DNA of 64,000 nucleotides from JANQSS01 sp965249735 (lineage in GTDB: Bacteria > Bacteroidota > Bacteroidia > Chitinophagales > Saprospiraceae), in NCBI GenBank assembly GCA_965249735.1, contig CBDFMS010000025.1:372001-436000 (forward strand). The letters run 5' to 3'. The translations under genes were made by a program, and so were the position numbers. Each line of letters opens with the position of its first letter. Positions within the stretch are counted from its first letter, which is position 1. Under the pieces are notes generated by a model. It saw nothing but the letters and a program-made list of their open reading frames with translations. It ran no database searches and was not told the DNA's origin. Below, in pieces: positions 43,033 to 51,890 of this stretch.

Positions 43033-43668
43033 CTAGAGAACACGCAACATAGTCAATCCGTCACGAATAGGAAGCATAACCTGAGCACATCTGGTATCTG
43101 CCGCAACTTTTTCATTAAACAACTGTAGTGCGCGCGTGTCGACATCCACTGCTTTAGAAAGGACCTTGCCACTCCACAATACGTTGTCTACAAGTATGAT
43201 GCCTCCCGGTTTCATTTTATTCAATAGAATTTCATAATGAAGATCGTATTCTATTTTACCGGCATCCAAAAAAGCGAGGTCGGGTTCCAGATCCAAATCT
43301 GGAAGGAGGTCTTCCGCTGCGCCTAAATATAGTTTGATTTGACCCCGGTAGGGTGATTGATTAAAATATTCATTGATTATAGGTTCTAATTCATCGTTTA
43401 TTTCAAACGTATGTAGCTTTCCTGTTTCAGCAAGTCCTTCTGCCAGACACAAGGAGCTATAGCCCGTAAATGTGCCAACCTCAACAATACAGGTAGGTCG
43501 AAGCATGTGCGATATAAAACTCAAAAACCGACCCATTAATTTTCCCGAAAGCATTTGTGGTGCAATTGTTCGAATATGTGTCGTGCGTTCGAGTTCGTTT
43601 AAATAATCCGGGACATGATTGCTTTGTCGAATACAATATTTTTCAAGATCAGCTGATATAAAATTCAT
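43033..43668 (-). CDS. Class I SAM-dependent O-methyltransferase
   Basis: 211 residues of the caffeoyl-CoA/catechol O-methyltransferase-like family: SAM motif VEVGTFTGYSSLCLAEGL (near 61), metal and substrate residues in FLDAGKIEYDLHYE and LVDNVLWSGKV (near 160). Probably transfers a methyl group to a small phenolic or hydroxylated compound; substrate unknown. In many genomes it neighbours hemW by chance of synteny. Confidence 0.9.
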   Translation of the reverse strand: MNFISADLEKYCIRQSNHVPDYLNELERTTHIRTIAPQMLSGKLMGRFLSFISHMLRPTCIVEVGTFTGYSSLCLAEGLAETGKLHTFEINDELEPIINEYFNQSPYRGQIKLYLGAAEDLLPDLDLEPDLAFLDAGKIEYDLHYEILLNKMKPGGIILVDNVLWSGKVLSKAVDVDTRALQLFNEKVAADTRCAQVMLPIRDGLTMLRVL

Positions 43669-43731
43669 AAGGAATAATTATTATAATTTATAGTACAGGC
43701 CATTAAATCACTTACTCGAACGCAGATGTCC

Positions 43732-44628
43732 TTATGGCGCACTTTCACGTTTCTTTAATTTTTTGGACAATATAGGGTAACCAATTACCGCTAATAGAAT
43801 AATCGCTGCACCAAAATAAAACCGGGCATTTAAATCGTTGTGTTGTCCCAAAAGTATTGCAGCTAGAATGATACCGTATAAGGGTTCCAAATTAATCGTC
43901 AAGGCGGTCGTGTAGGCGGTCAGGTGACGCAGCGCACGTAATGCCAGCAAGTAGGCAATATTCGTACAAATAATCGCCAGAATAATAAGATAAACCCAGT
44001 CCAGTTTTGAGGGTAAGAATTGGATTTCAGAGCTTGAGGTGAATATAAATGGCAGACATACAGTCAATAGTGCTGTGGCTGCTACCATTTCTATCAATGT
44101 AATCGATATAGGATCCTGATCCCCCATCCAGCGTTTGTTTAAAGCACCAAAAGATGCGGCCAGAACTGCTGATGAGATACCTAAAACGATTCCCCATATA
44201 TACTGGTTGCCGGTTGAGTCTACAATTAAAATCATACCGGGTAGTATTGCGAGTCCAAGACCTAATTGTAGGCTGCTGACCTTTTGTTTCATAACAGCAG
44301 GTTCAATTAACGCCGTAAAAAAAGTAGTTGTCGCAAGGCATACTAAAGTAATCGATGCGTTCGACGCTTTTATAGCGGCATAGAAGGTAAGCCAATGCAG
44401 GGCGACCAACATTCCAATTCCAAAATAAATCCGAATCAACCGTGTCGAAATAGCACGTATGCGACCTATCAATGAAGGAATGAAGAAAAAGAAAATCGAT
44501 GCTAGAATAACACGCCACCAGGTAAGAACTAAAGGGTGCAACTGAATAACCTCTCCCAAAATGGCTGTGAAACCAAAAAGGAACACAGCGACGTGCAATT
44601 CAATAAATGATTTACGTTTTGGTGTCAT
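43732..44628 (-). CDS. EamA/DMT family transporter
   Basis: About 298 residues from the ATG at 44628 (MTPKRKSFIELHVAVFLFG); an upstream ATG at 44649 would add a poorly fitting MDHLCCP. Ten hydrophobic helices in two repeats, each with the EamA pattern (WWRVILASIFFFF; ALRALRHLTAYTTAL, NLEPLYGIILAAILLG in the second). Inner-membrane drug/metabolite transporter, substrate unknown. Confidence 0.9.
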   Translation of the reverse strand: MTPKRKSFIELHVAVFLFGFTAILGEVIQLHPLVLTWWRVILASIFFFFIPSLIGRIRAISTRLIRIYFGIGMLVALHWLTFYAAIKASNASITLVCLATTTFFTALIEPAVMKQKVSSLQLGLGLAILPGMILIVDSTGNQYIWGIVLGISSAVLAASFGALNKRWMGDQDPISITLIEMVAATALLTVCLPFIFTSSSEIQFLPSKLDWVYLIILAIICTNIAYLLALRALRHLTAYTTALTINLEPLYGIILAAILLGQHNDLNARFYFGAAIILLAVIGYPILSKKLKKRESAP

Positions 44629-44718
44629 TGGACAGCAAAGATGATCCAAGTTTGGTAATTAACAAATCATGAAGAAAACCGTCTTTAAAACGAATTGTTG
44701 AATTTGTATGGTGTTGGT

Positions 44719-44750
44719 TTTATTCATTTATAGCAAGAGTCTTATCTTTG
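44719..44750 (+). promoter_or_regulatory. Promoter of clpS-aat
   Basis: -33 TTTA (44719-44722), 20 bases, -7 TATCTTTG (44743-44750), close to consensus. The predicted start is about 15 bases before the ATG of clpS at 44769. Confidence 0.75.
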
Positions 44751-44768
44751 TACCAAGAAACATTTTCT

Positions 44769-45071
44769 ATGATTGGTCATTTTTCACAAACGGATGAGCT
44801 CTTTCAGGAAGACATCGTCATGGATGCTGCACTGGATACTGTCAGTCAGATTGTTGTATATAACGATGACTTCAATACGTTTCAATGGGTGATTGAGTGT
44901 TTTGTTGACGTACTGAAACACTCAAGTCAGCAAGCGGAACAACTTTCAATCCTCATTCATTACAAAGGGAAAGCTGCCGTTAAGCAAGCGCCTCTCGATG
45001 AGCTGACGCCATTGAAAAATGCATTGGTGGAACGCGGTCTTTCTGCCGTCATCGAGCATTTGGTCGAATAG
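44769..45071 (+). CDS. clpS: ATP-dependent Clp protease adaptor ClpS
   Basis: Adaptor delivering proteins with destabilising N-terminal residues (N-degrons) to ClpAP. 100 residues from ATG 44769 (an in-frame TTG 21 bases earlier lies inside the -7 box). The signature residues are VVYNDDFNTFQWVI (substrate pocket and ClpA-binding) and the helical C-terminal half. Followed by aat after four bases. Confidence 0.92.
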   Translation: MIGHFSQTDELFQEDIVMDAALDTVSQIVVYNDDFNTFQWVIECFVDVLKHSSQQAEQLSILIHYKGKAAVKQAPLDELTPLKNALVERGLSAVIEHLVE

Positions 45072-45075
45072 GTCA

Positions 45076-45738
45076 ATGCCCGTTTATCTCCTACCGGAAA
45101 ATTTGGTTGTTTTTCCTCACCCACTATTAGCAGAGGACAATGGAATGTTGGCCGTAGGCGGTGAACTGACTCCAGAGCGATTAAAGCTTGCCTATCATTT
45201 CGGGATATTTCCATGGTTCAATCCCGGTGAGCCGGTTCAATGGTTCTTTCCAAATCCCAGATCTGTGATTTATCCGGATGAAATTCGAGTAGCTAAAAGC
45301 ATGCGCACATACTTTAATAATGAAATCTATCGATGGACAATTAATGAGCGATTTGAAGAGGTAATGCGTCATTGCCAAAAAGTAGATAAAAGAGTTGAAG
45401 AAGGAACCTGGATAGGCGATGAGGTCGTAGAAGCATTTACGTCATTACACGAACAAGGATTAGCCCATTCGATAGAAGTGTGGTATAAAGATGAGCTTGT
45501 CGGAGGGTTTTATGGGGTGTGGTTGGGTAAGGTGTTTTTTGGAGAGTCCATGTTTAGTTTAAAAAACAATGCATCCAAATTCGGATTGATTAGTTTTATA
45601 AAACATTATCATTCATTGAATAAATTAAAACTGATAGACTGTCAAATCGAAAATGACCATTTAAGCACTCTTGGTGCAAGAAATATAGATGGCGAAGATT
45701 TTCTTAATTTATTAAAGGAATTAGCCTGGAGGGTGTGA
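45076..45738 (+). CDS. aat: Leucyl/phenylalanyl-tRNA--protein transferase
   Basis: Adds Leu or Phe to proteins with N-terminal Lys or Arg, creating N-degrons. 220 residues from ATG 45076 (MPVYLLPENLVVFPHP), the family's conserved N-terminus; the longer frame upstream is not family-like. Conserved WFNPGEPVQWFFPNPRSVI, then WIGDEVVEAF, FGESMFS and DCQIENDHLSTLGAR. It is immediately downstream of clpS: together they make and read N-degrons, so their coupling is functionally sensible. Confidence 0.96.
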   Translation: MPVYLLPENLVVFPHPLLAEDNGMLAVGGELTPERLKLAYHFGIFPWFNPGEPVQWFFPNPRSVIYPDEIRVAKSMRTYFNNEIYRWTINERFEEVMRHCQKVDKRVEEGTWIGDEVVEAFTSLHEQGLAHSIEVWYKDELVGGFYGVWLGKVFFGESMFSLKNNASKFGLISFIKHYHSLNKLKLIDCQIENDHLSTLGARNIDGEDFLNLLKELAWRV

Positions 45739-45756
45739 TGATGATTTTGGTAGATG

Positions 45757-47307
45757 CTATTTCGTTAAATAATCAATTATTGCAACACGGATATCATAGC
45801 GTGGATCATCGGCATTTTTAGGTTTGTCAACCGAGACGACATCTGGATTATCAGCTGTTAGAAAATGAATATCATAGCCCTTCATTAAAAAATCACTAAT
45901 GGCAATATTGTAAACCTTGTCATCTTCAATAGGAGCCCCTACAATCTTCCATGTATTATCACTATAACTTAGTTGGGTGACCTGCAAGAACGCACCACCA
46001 CCAGCACTTTTCTTGCCATAATCAAGGACTTCTTTGAGTAAATTACCTTTTAATTCAACGTCTAAAATTGAACCCCCAAAAGGTAAAATACGAAAAATGT
46101 CAATTCCGGTAATTTCTCCTTGCAGTTGGTCATCTAGTCGAATTGAACCGCTGTTTACAATGGCAGCTATAGCCCCTTTTTGAGATGCCGCTAACATTGC
46201 CGAGGTGATCAGTGTCCCCAGATTACTCTGTCTGTGACGAATCGTGCTCTCTCTGGCATCTAATGCTTCTTTGGCATCATATACAACTTTGTATGGCTCT
46301 GAAACCACCGTGCCAATATTTTCTTCTAATATTTTATTCCATTTGGAGATTACGACGTCAACCTTCGGGTCTTTTTCAATTTGATCATTAATGTCTATTA
46401 AGGTAGATTCAATGTCCAAGTGGTCTCGATTTTTATCATAGCGCAAAAGATGAAAATAAACTGTCTTCGCATTGGCGTCGGCTTTTGTGATACGGACATC
46501 ACCAACCTGATGCAGCATGTGATCGTGTTCATGTCCTCCCATGATTAAATCGATGGTTCCTTCTTCCCGGGCTAATGCCATATCCTGATCAATGGCCAGA
46601 TGTGTCAGACCAATCAATATATCGGTATCTTTTTTTAATTCGTTGATGGCGACATGTGCACAGCTATCTTCATCAAAATATTGAACAAAGTCCTTTGGAT
46701 TGGAATTAATTGTAGCTGAAAAAATACCAAGAGTAGCTGTCGTGCCGTCGGCATCAGTAAAACTGCGCTTGTGCGTTCTTTGGAAAAACTGCTTACTGCC
46801 GTTTGCGTTTTTATAAAATGGGTATACAATATTACCGCAGGTTTGACCAATATTTGTTGCAATCCAGTCGAAATTTGATTCGTCCAAACGCTTTTGTAAA
46901 TCGTCCATATTTAAATCGAATTCGTGATTTCCAAAAGCGACTAAATCGAGATCCATGGCATTTAAAGTCTCAACCATCTGTCGCCCTCGAATGCGTTCTC
47001 CTTCAAATTTCATTGTATTAATAAGTGAAGGATTTAAAAAATCACCCGCCAACATGAGCATCGCATGAGGATGTTTTTCTTTTAATTTGTTATAATAAGC
47101 CGAAACGCGAGCAAGATTTCCTTGCGTTCCACCATTGACTCCACTAATTTCATAGACATCATTCATTTGAACAATGACTATTTCAATTTTACCATCATCC
47201 GTATTAAGTACCTTGGTTGTCTTATGTGTACATGCAGAAAGTAATGCAATAGCAAAGAGTACAATCGTTAGATGCCTCAACGTTTTATGTGATTTTATGG
47301 ATATCAT
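45757..47307 (-). CDS. 5'-nucleotidase/metallophosphatase lipoprotein
   Basis: About 516 residues from ATG 47307 (MISIKSHKTLRH), chosen because it is directly followed by a proper lipoprotein signal ending LLSAC (lipobox); the ATG at 47403 adds 32 residues with a second hydrophobic stretch. N-terminal calcineurin-like phosphatase: QMNDVYE, GNHEFDLN and GGHEHDH. C-terminal 5'-nucleotidase domain with NSGSIR and the DYGKKSAGGGAFL substrate-binding loop. Hydrolyses nucleotides or related phosphoesters at the cell surface or in the periplasm. Confidence 0.9.
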   Translation of the reverse strand: MISIKSHKTLRHLTIVLFAIALLSACTHKTTKVLNTDDGKIEIVIVQMNDVYEISGVNGGTQGNLARVSAYYNKLKEKHPHAMLMLAGDFLNPSLINTMKFEGERIRGRQMVETLNAMDLDLVAFGNHEFDLNMDDLQKRLDESNFDWIATNIGQTCGNIVYPFYKNANGSKQFFQRTHKRSFTDADGTTATLGIFSATINSNPKDFVQYFDEDSCAHVAINELKKDTDILIGLTHLAIDQDMALAREEGTIDLIMGGHEHDHMLHQVGDVRITKADANAKTVYFHLLRYDKNRDHLDIESTLIDINDQIEKDPKVDVVISKWNKILEENIGTVVSEPYKVVYDAKEALDARESTIRHRQSNLGTLITSAMLAASQKGAIAAIVNSGSIRLDDQLQGEITGIDIFRILPFGGSILDVELKGNLLKEVLDYGKKSAGGGAFLQVTQLSYSDNTWKIVGAPIEDDKVYNIAISDFLMKGYDIHFLTADNPDVVSVDKPKNADDPRYDIRVAIIDYLTK

Positions 47308-47493
47308 TCTGTAATTTGTTTTGTAGTAACAAGATAGCACGAAAAACAGAATACAGCAAACCTTGGATGTTTTGATGAACGCTGATATGGACATGTTGAT
47401 CAATCTTTTCCTAGAATTGTAATTTTTAATCGGTTGAATGAAGTGAAATTTGTAAATGAATCACTATATTTTATCTATTTGAATTAAGTGCCT

Positions 47494-49239
47494 ATGTATC
47501 GAATACAAATATTGATCATCTGTTTTTTTCTATGGCAATGTGGAGATCGGACCAATGGTAATGGTATTTCAGATTTGAATGAAATTTTTAGTGAAATTGA
47601 ATCTTTCGAGAACGACTGGAATCCCTTCTATCAGGTGTTCAATGATGAACATCCTGATTCATTGCGAATCAATACTTGGGAGCAAATCAAGGAAAAAGAA
47701 GAGATATTGAACAATTTCTTGATTCAATTGGATAAGCATGCTGACGCAAGCCTGGACCGACAAGATCAAATTAGTAAATCGGTCATGCGATTAAAGTTGA
47801 GAAATGAAATAAGCGGTATAGAATTTGGACGGGTGTTGATTCCATTTAATGCAGAAGGGGGTTTCTATACCGATATCTTATTTGCCTTATCGAAATTGCC
47901 CTTTAATTCCTACGAGGACTATAAGGCGTATTTGGCCTGGCTTCCTGACTATGCTAAATATCTCAATGCAAATCAATCACTCATGGAGCGGGGAATCAGT
48001 GAAGGTATTGTGGCTCCAAAGGTTATCGTGAATAACATGATCACCATGCTCAAACAATACACTTCATCGGCATTCACGGAAAATCCATTGGCCGCCCCAT
48101 TTCATCAACTCCCCAGTTCTATTCCTGCCGACCAAAAAGAGGAATTATTTGACCTTGCAGACGACATTTTTACAAATCATATAATCAAGGCGTACAAGGA
48201 GCTTTTGGTCTTTATAGAGTCGACGTATTATCCAAGTGCAAAATCCGAAGTAGGAATTAGTCATGTAGCCAATGGGAGAAAATTATACGAAGATCGGGTC
48301 AACTACTATTCGACATTAAATATGTCCCCTGATTCGGTATATAGGTTAGGCCTAAATGAAGTTTCGCGAATCCGTGATCTAATGAATGGGATAATTGAAC
48401 AGATTAAATTTCAAGGGAGTTATGCAGAGTTTTTACATTATTTACGCACTGACAGCCAATTTTATCCTCAATCTGCACAAGAGTTATTAAATTATGCGGC
48501 CTGGCTATCAAAAAAAGCGGAAGGCCAGTTGCCAAGGTTTTTTTCGAATTTGTATTCTTTGCCATTTACTGTTGAGGCGGTACCGGATGAGATAGCGCCA
48601 ACCTACACGGCCGGAAGATATGTAAATGGGAATGCCAATCTCGATGAGGCGGGAATATATTGGGTCAATACGTACAAGTTGGAAAGTCGTACGCTATATA
48701 CGTTGCCCGCACTCACGCTTCATGAGGCGGTACCGGGCCATCACCTGCAATTAATGATAGCGGCTGAGTTGGAGGACATCCCTGACTTCAGAAATTCTTA
48801 CTACATATCTGCTTATGGAGAGGGATGGGCGCTTTATGGCGAATATTTAGGCGAAGAAATGGGCATGTATGAAACCCCCTATAATCTATTTGGTCGATAC
48901 ACATATGAAATGTGGCGGGCCTGTCGATTAGTAGTGGATGTAGGATTGCACTATAAAAATTGGACACGTCAAGAAGCATTGGATTATATGACTGAAAATA
49001 CGGCCTTATCAATGCATGAAATCACCACAGAAATTGACCGGTATATTGGGTGGCCAGGACAAGCATTGAGTTACAAAATAGGAGAAATAACTATTAAAAA
49101 TTTAAGGGTAAAAGCTGAAAAAACACTTGAAGATAAATTTTCAATAAAGGATTTTCACGAAGTTATCTTACGTAATGGATCTATACCCTTAACCGAATTG
49201 ATTAAGGAAGTAGATCGTTGGATAGATGAAATAAAATAA
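47494..49239 (+). CDS. DUF885 family peptidase-like lipoprotein
   Basis: About 581 residues from ATG 47494 (a GTG six bases earlier is also possible). N-terminal signal ends in a lipobox-like LWQC (Cys15). Contains the DUF885 zinc-peptidase-like motif HEAVPGHHLQ (near 410) and a downstream E-x3 acidic ligand in AYGEGWALYGEYL. DUF885 members are predicted metallopeptidases or carboxypeptidases of the cell envelope. Substrate unknown. Convergent with the aminotransferase gene at 49327. Confidence 0.88.
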   Translation: MYRIQILIICFFLWQCGDRTNGNGISDLNEIFSEIESFENDWNPFYQVFNDEHPDSLRINTWEQIKEKEEILNNFLIQLDKHADASLDRQDQISKSVMRLKLRNEISGIEFGRVLIPFNAEGGFYTDILFALSKLPFNSYEDYKAYLAWLPDYAKYLNANQSLMERGISEGIVAPKVIVNNMITMLKQYTSSAFTENPLAAPFHQLPSSIPADQKEELFDLADDIFTNHIIKAYKELLVFIESTYYPSAKSEVGISHVANGRKLYEDRVNYYSTLNMSPDSVYRLGLNEVSRIRDLMNGIIEQIKFQGSYAEFLHYLRTDSQFYPQSAQELLNYAAWLSKKAEGQLPRFFSNLYSLPFTVEAVPDEIAPTYTAGRYVNGNANLDEAGIYWVNTYKLESRTLYTLPALTLHEAVPGHHLQLMIAAELEDIPDFRNSYYISAYGEGWALYGEYLGEEMGMYETPYNLFGRYTYEMWRACRLVVDVGLHYKNWTRQEALDYMTENTALSMHEITTEIDRYIGWPGQALSYKIGEITIKNLRVKAEKTLEDKFSIKDFHEVILRNGSIPLTELIKEVDRWIDEIK

Positions 49240-49326
49240 TGATTCCGGGCTGAATCCTAAATCGACAAGAACTGGAGATTAGTCTATCTCCTTCTGGAAA
49301 GAGGAATTTTGGGAGTGACGCAATTC

Positions 49327-50226
49327 TTAAAGTTTTTCGCACATCGTGTGCAGCGATTGCCTGAATAAATTATTTATTTCTAAAAATAAAGATGAGTTGC
49401 TTTTATTAGTAATTTTCCGTCCATCAATATCTGAAATTGGGGTCAATTCCCCCATTGTTCCTGAACAAAATACCTGGTCGGCGTTGTATAGCTCTGTGAG
49501 TGATATATTCTTTTCTTGCAAGACTATATTGTTGTTGGTGCAAAGGGTCATAATTAACTTGCGCGTGATGCCGGGCAAACAATTGGTTGCAAATGGGGTA
49601 TACAGTTGGCCATTTTTTATCATGTATATATTGGTTCCATTTAGTTCGGATGCAAATCCTCCTTCATCAAGCATCAGCGCGGCGTCAACACCTGCAACAT
49701 TTGATTGAATTTTGGCAAGAATATTATTCAACAAATTGTTATGGTGGATTTTCGAATCCAGAAATTGTGGACTATTTCGGCGCTGTGAGGCTGTTATAAT
49801 GCTGATGCCGACTTGATTGTCATAAACAGGGACTTTATATTCAGGAACAATAATCAGTGTCGTTCCTGATTGATTCAATCTGGGATCCATTCCGGAAGTG
49901 ATTTTTACACCACGGGTCAAAGTCAGTCTGATATGCACACCTTCGGTCATACTATTTTCGTCAAGCGTGTTTTTCAATGCTTCTCGTATGAAGTCTGCAG
50001 AAGGAACATTTGTGAATGCCAGGGCATGAGCACTCTCCTCAAGTCGATTAAGATGGTCGCTCAAGCATATAATGCCTTCTCGGTAAAGCCGCAGACCTTC
50101 CCAAACAGCATCACCACCTTGTACTACACTGTCAAAAACAGATATTGCACCACTGTCTCGATGATGTAAAATTCCATTCACATATACTTTAATGTCTTTA
50201 TTTCGAGGGTCAAATTCTTGTAACAT
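49327..50226 (-). CDS. Class IV PLP-dependent aminotransferase
   Basis: 299 residues of the branched-chain/D-amino-acid transaminase and 4-amino-4-deoxychorismate lyase family. Motifs: GDAVWEGLRLYREG with the Arg-Tyr pocket, the PLP lysine probably in DSKIHHNN (near 160), ELNGTNIYMI and GITRKLI near the C-terminus. The closest call is a branched-chain aminotransferase-like protein, but substrate choice within this fold is not predictable. It is last in a minus-strand run after the sulfotransferase-like gene and a 50271-50301 hairpin. Confidence 0.88.
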   Translation of the reverse strand: MLQEFDPRNKDIKVYVNGILHHRDSGAISVFDSVVQGGDAVWEGLRLYREGIICLSDHLNRLEESAHALAFTNVPSADFIREALKNTLDENSMTEGVHIRLTLTRGVKITSGMDPRLNQSGTTLIIVPEYKVPVYDNQVGISIITASQRRNSPQFLDSKIHHNNLLNNILAKIQSNVAGVDAALMLDEGGFASELNGTNIYMIKNGQLYTPFATNCLPGITRKLIMTLCTNNNIVLQEKNISLTELYNADQVFCSGTMGELTPISDIDGRKITNKSNSSLFLEINNLFRQSLHTMCEKL

Positions 50227-50270
50227 AGGATGAATATCTAAATTATTTAATTGGTGTTTTAAGTCGACAT

Positions 50271-50301
50271 AATCCTACCGAGTTCATATTGCTGTAGGAT
50301 T
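50271..50301 (-). terminator. Hairpin downstream of the sulfotransferase-like gene
   Basis: Eight-bp inverted repeat AATCCTAC / GTAGGATT (50271-50278 with 50294-50301), 15-base loop. The plus side is followed by TTAT, the minus side by ATGTCG, so termination strength is doubtful. Confidence 0.4.
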
Positions 50302-50327
50302 TTATGGAAGAAGTTCTTGAAATATTT

Positions 50328-51047
50328 TTAATTCTTCAAATGAATTGATTTTGCGAAGAGTTTATCATAATACGATATTGATGTTTCATAGAGCTCCTTG
50401 TATTGTTCCGGAATGTGATATTCGCTTTCGGTGTATGGACTAAAACCATTGGATTTATGAGTGCTTGAGTACCAATATTTGGCCCAGCTTCCATCAATAT
50501 CTTTTGGCCCCACAGGCCAGGATAACATCGAGGGTTGAAAAGAAATACCGATTGCTTCACATAAATTTTGGAGGACTGTGGTAGGAGATTTTAATAGTTC
50601 TATAGAATCAATGACTATATTTTTACTTCCCAGTTGTTTTAGTTTCTGATAGTAATTCCATTGTGCGCCCATCCCTATATCCAATAGTTGAAGATTATCA
50701 ATAATTTTTGAAATTGACATGATGATGCGACCGGGATCCCGAATTAAAAATACGTTCGTAAATGGAACAAACTTTTGCAGTGGCAGATCGAGCATGTGAT
50801 GTCCCATGTTCTTGATGAATAGATGGTCTGTACTTTTTGCTTTTTCATTGAGATTCTCAAGCACGATATAGGGATCCGCGGGCATTTCATCAAGTACAGC
50901 TTGCCTTCCAGGATGTTCTTTCCCTGTTAGCTTCAGATAGTGAGCATAAAAAGGTTCATCAACAGAGACCGTGTCTGAACGACTGTGAAAGGCATACATA
51001 AGACTTGTTGAAATTGTACGCGGACTTGCAATTACATGTATGAACAT
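50328..51047 (-). CDS. Sulfotransferase-like protein
   Basis: 239 residues resembling P-loop sulfotransferases: 5'-phosphosulfate-type binding motif ASPRTISTSL (near 8), a central FLIRDPGRIIMSISK (3'-phosphate-binding, near 100) and late SWPVGPKDIDGSWAKYWY. The family includes proteins lacking true sulfotransfer activity. Its neighbour is a class IV aminotransferase 100 bases downstream, so the pair may act together. Substrate unknown. Confidence 0.8.
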   Translation of the reverse strand: MFIHVIASPRTISTSLMYAFHSRSDTVSVDEPFYAHYLKLTGKEHPGRQAVLDEMPADPYIVLENLNEKAKSTDHLFIKNMGHHMLDLPLQKFVPFTNVFLIRDPGRIIMSISKIIDNLQLLDIGMGAQWNYYQKLKQLGSKNIVIDSIELLKSPTTVLQNLCEAIGISFQPSMLSWPVGPKDIDGSWAKYWYSSTHKSNGFSPYTESEYHIPEQYKELYETSISYYDKLFAKSIHLKN

Positions 51048-51109
51048 TTATAAATTATTTTGAATTCTTGAGGGCGCCTTATATGGCATCATCTGATTTA
51101 TTAATTGGA

Positions 51110-51835
51110 TTAACCGTAAAGCTCGTATTTAATTTGTTTTGGAGGACTGGCGACTTTAGAAAAAAGATTGACCATAGCTTCATCGATCATGGAAGACCAC
51201 CCGCATATTAAAAATTGAATGTCTTCATTTTTAATCGGATATGCGTTTTGATATACATTGTGCACATATCCCTGATGTCCCGACCATTCTTGTTCTCTAC
51301 TCAATACTAAATCAAGCTGAATATTATCATATGTATTCGCATATTCTTCTAATTCATTACGGTATAAAATATCCTGAATATATCTCGTACCATAGATGAG
51401 GTGGATGCCTTCAAACGGGATCTTATTTTGTATTAATTGCCTGATCATACTGACAAAAGGAACGACCCCTGTCCCCGTGGCAATCATGACTATTTGTTGC
51501 TCGAGATTTTCAGGTAGGATGAATGCTCCTTCGGGTCCTTTAAATTTTATCGAGTCACCTATTGACAACTGTTCGAAAAAGTATGTACTGGCCAACCCGT
51601 TTTCGAAATGTCCGATTCCAAAATCTAAAATATTTTCATCATTGGGAATATTTGCTATTGAGTAAGACCGCCAACGTTGTAATCGTTTATCGCCAAGTGG
51701 CAAGTCCATGGTAATGAATTGCCCTCCTTCAAACTGAAAGACCTCCTCATCATCAACCTTCATTGAGAAAGTCATTTTACTATTTGAAATGTGCTGTATA
51801 TCGGTAACAATACCCTGGTACCACTTTGCTCTCAT
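51110..51835 (-). CDS. FAD/NAD(P)-binding reductase without ferredoxin domain
   Basis: 241 residues of the ferredoxin-NADP reductase superfamily: FAD motif RWRSYSIAN (near 55), NAD(P) motif GTGVVPFVSMI (near 119) and C-terminal ICGWSSMIDEA. It lacks the 2Fe-2S domain of the protein at 29185. Lies between the sulfotransferase-like gene and the mevalonate genes. Electron acceptor unknown. Confidence 0.88.
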   Translation of the reverse strand: MRAKWYQGIVTDIQHISNSKMTFSMKVDDEEVFQFEGGQFITMDLPLGDKRLQRWRSYSIANIPNDENILDFGIGHFENGLASTYFFEQLSIGDSIKFKGPEGAFILPENLEQQIVMIATGTGVVPFVSMIRQLIQNKIPFEGIHLIYGTRYIQDILYRNELEEYANTYDNIQLDLVLSREQEWSGHQGYVHNVYQNAYPIKNEDIQFLICGWSSMIDEAMVNLFSKVASPPKQIKYELYG

Positions 51836-51890
51836 GTATGGAAATTATAGTAAAAATTGAAATGGAATCCGGAATCTGAATGAATTTTAC

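Noticed and set aside
45019..45075. Longer N-terminus of the Aat transferase
   Set aside because: It overlaps clpS in another frame and does not resemble the family; the family start MPVYLLPENLVVFPHP is at 45076.
49280..49300. GGAGAT-TAGTCT-ATCTCC hairpin between the convergent DUF885 and aminotransferase genes
   Set aside because: Only a six-bp stem with no U-tract on either strand; too weak to call a terminator.
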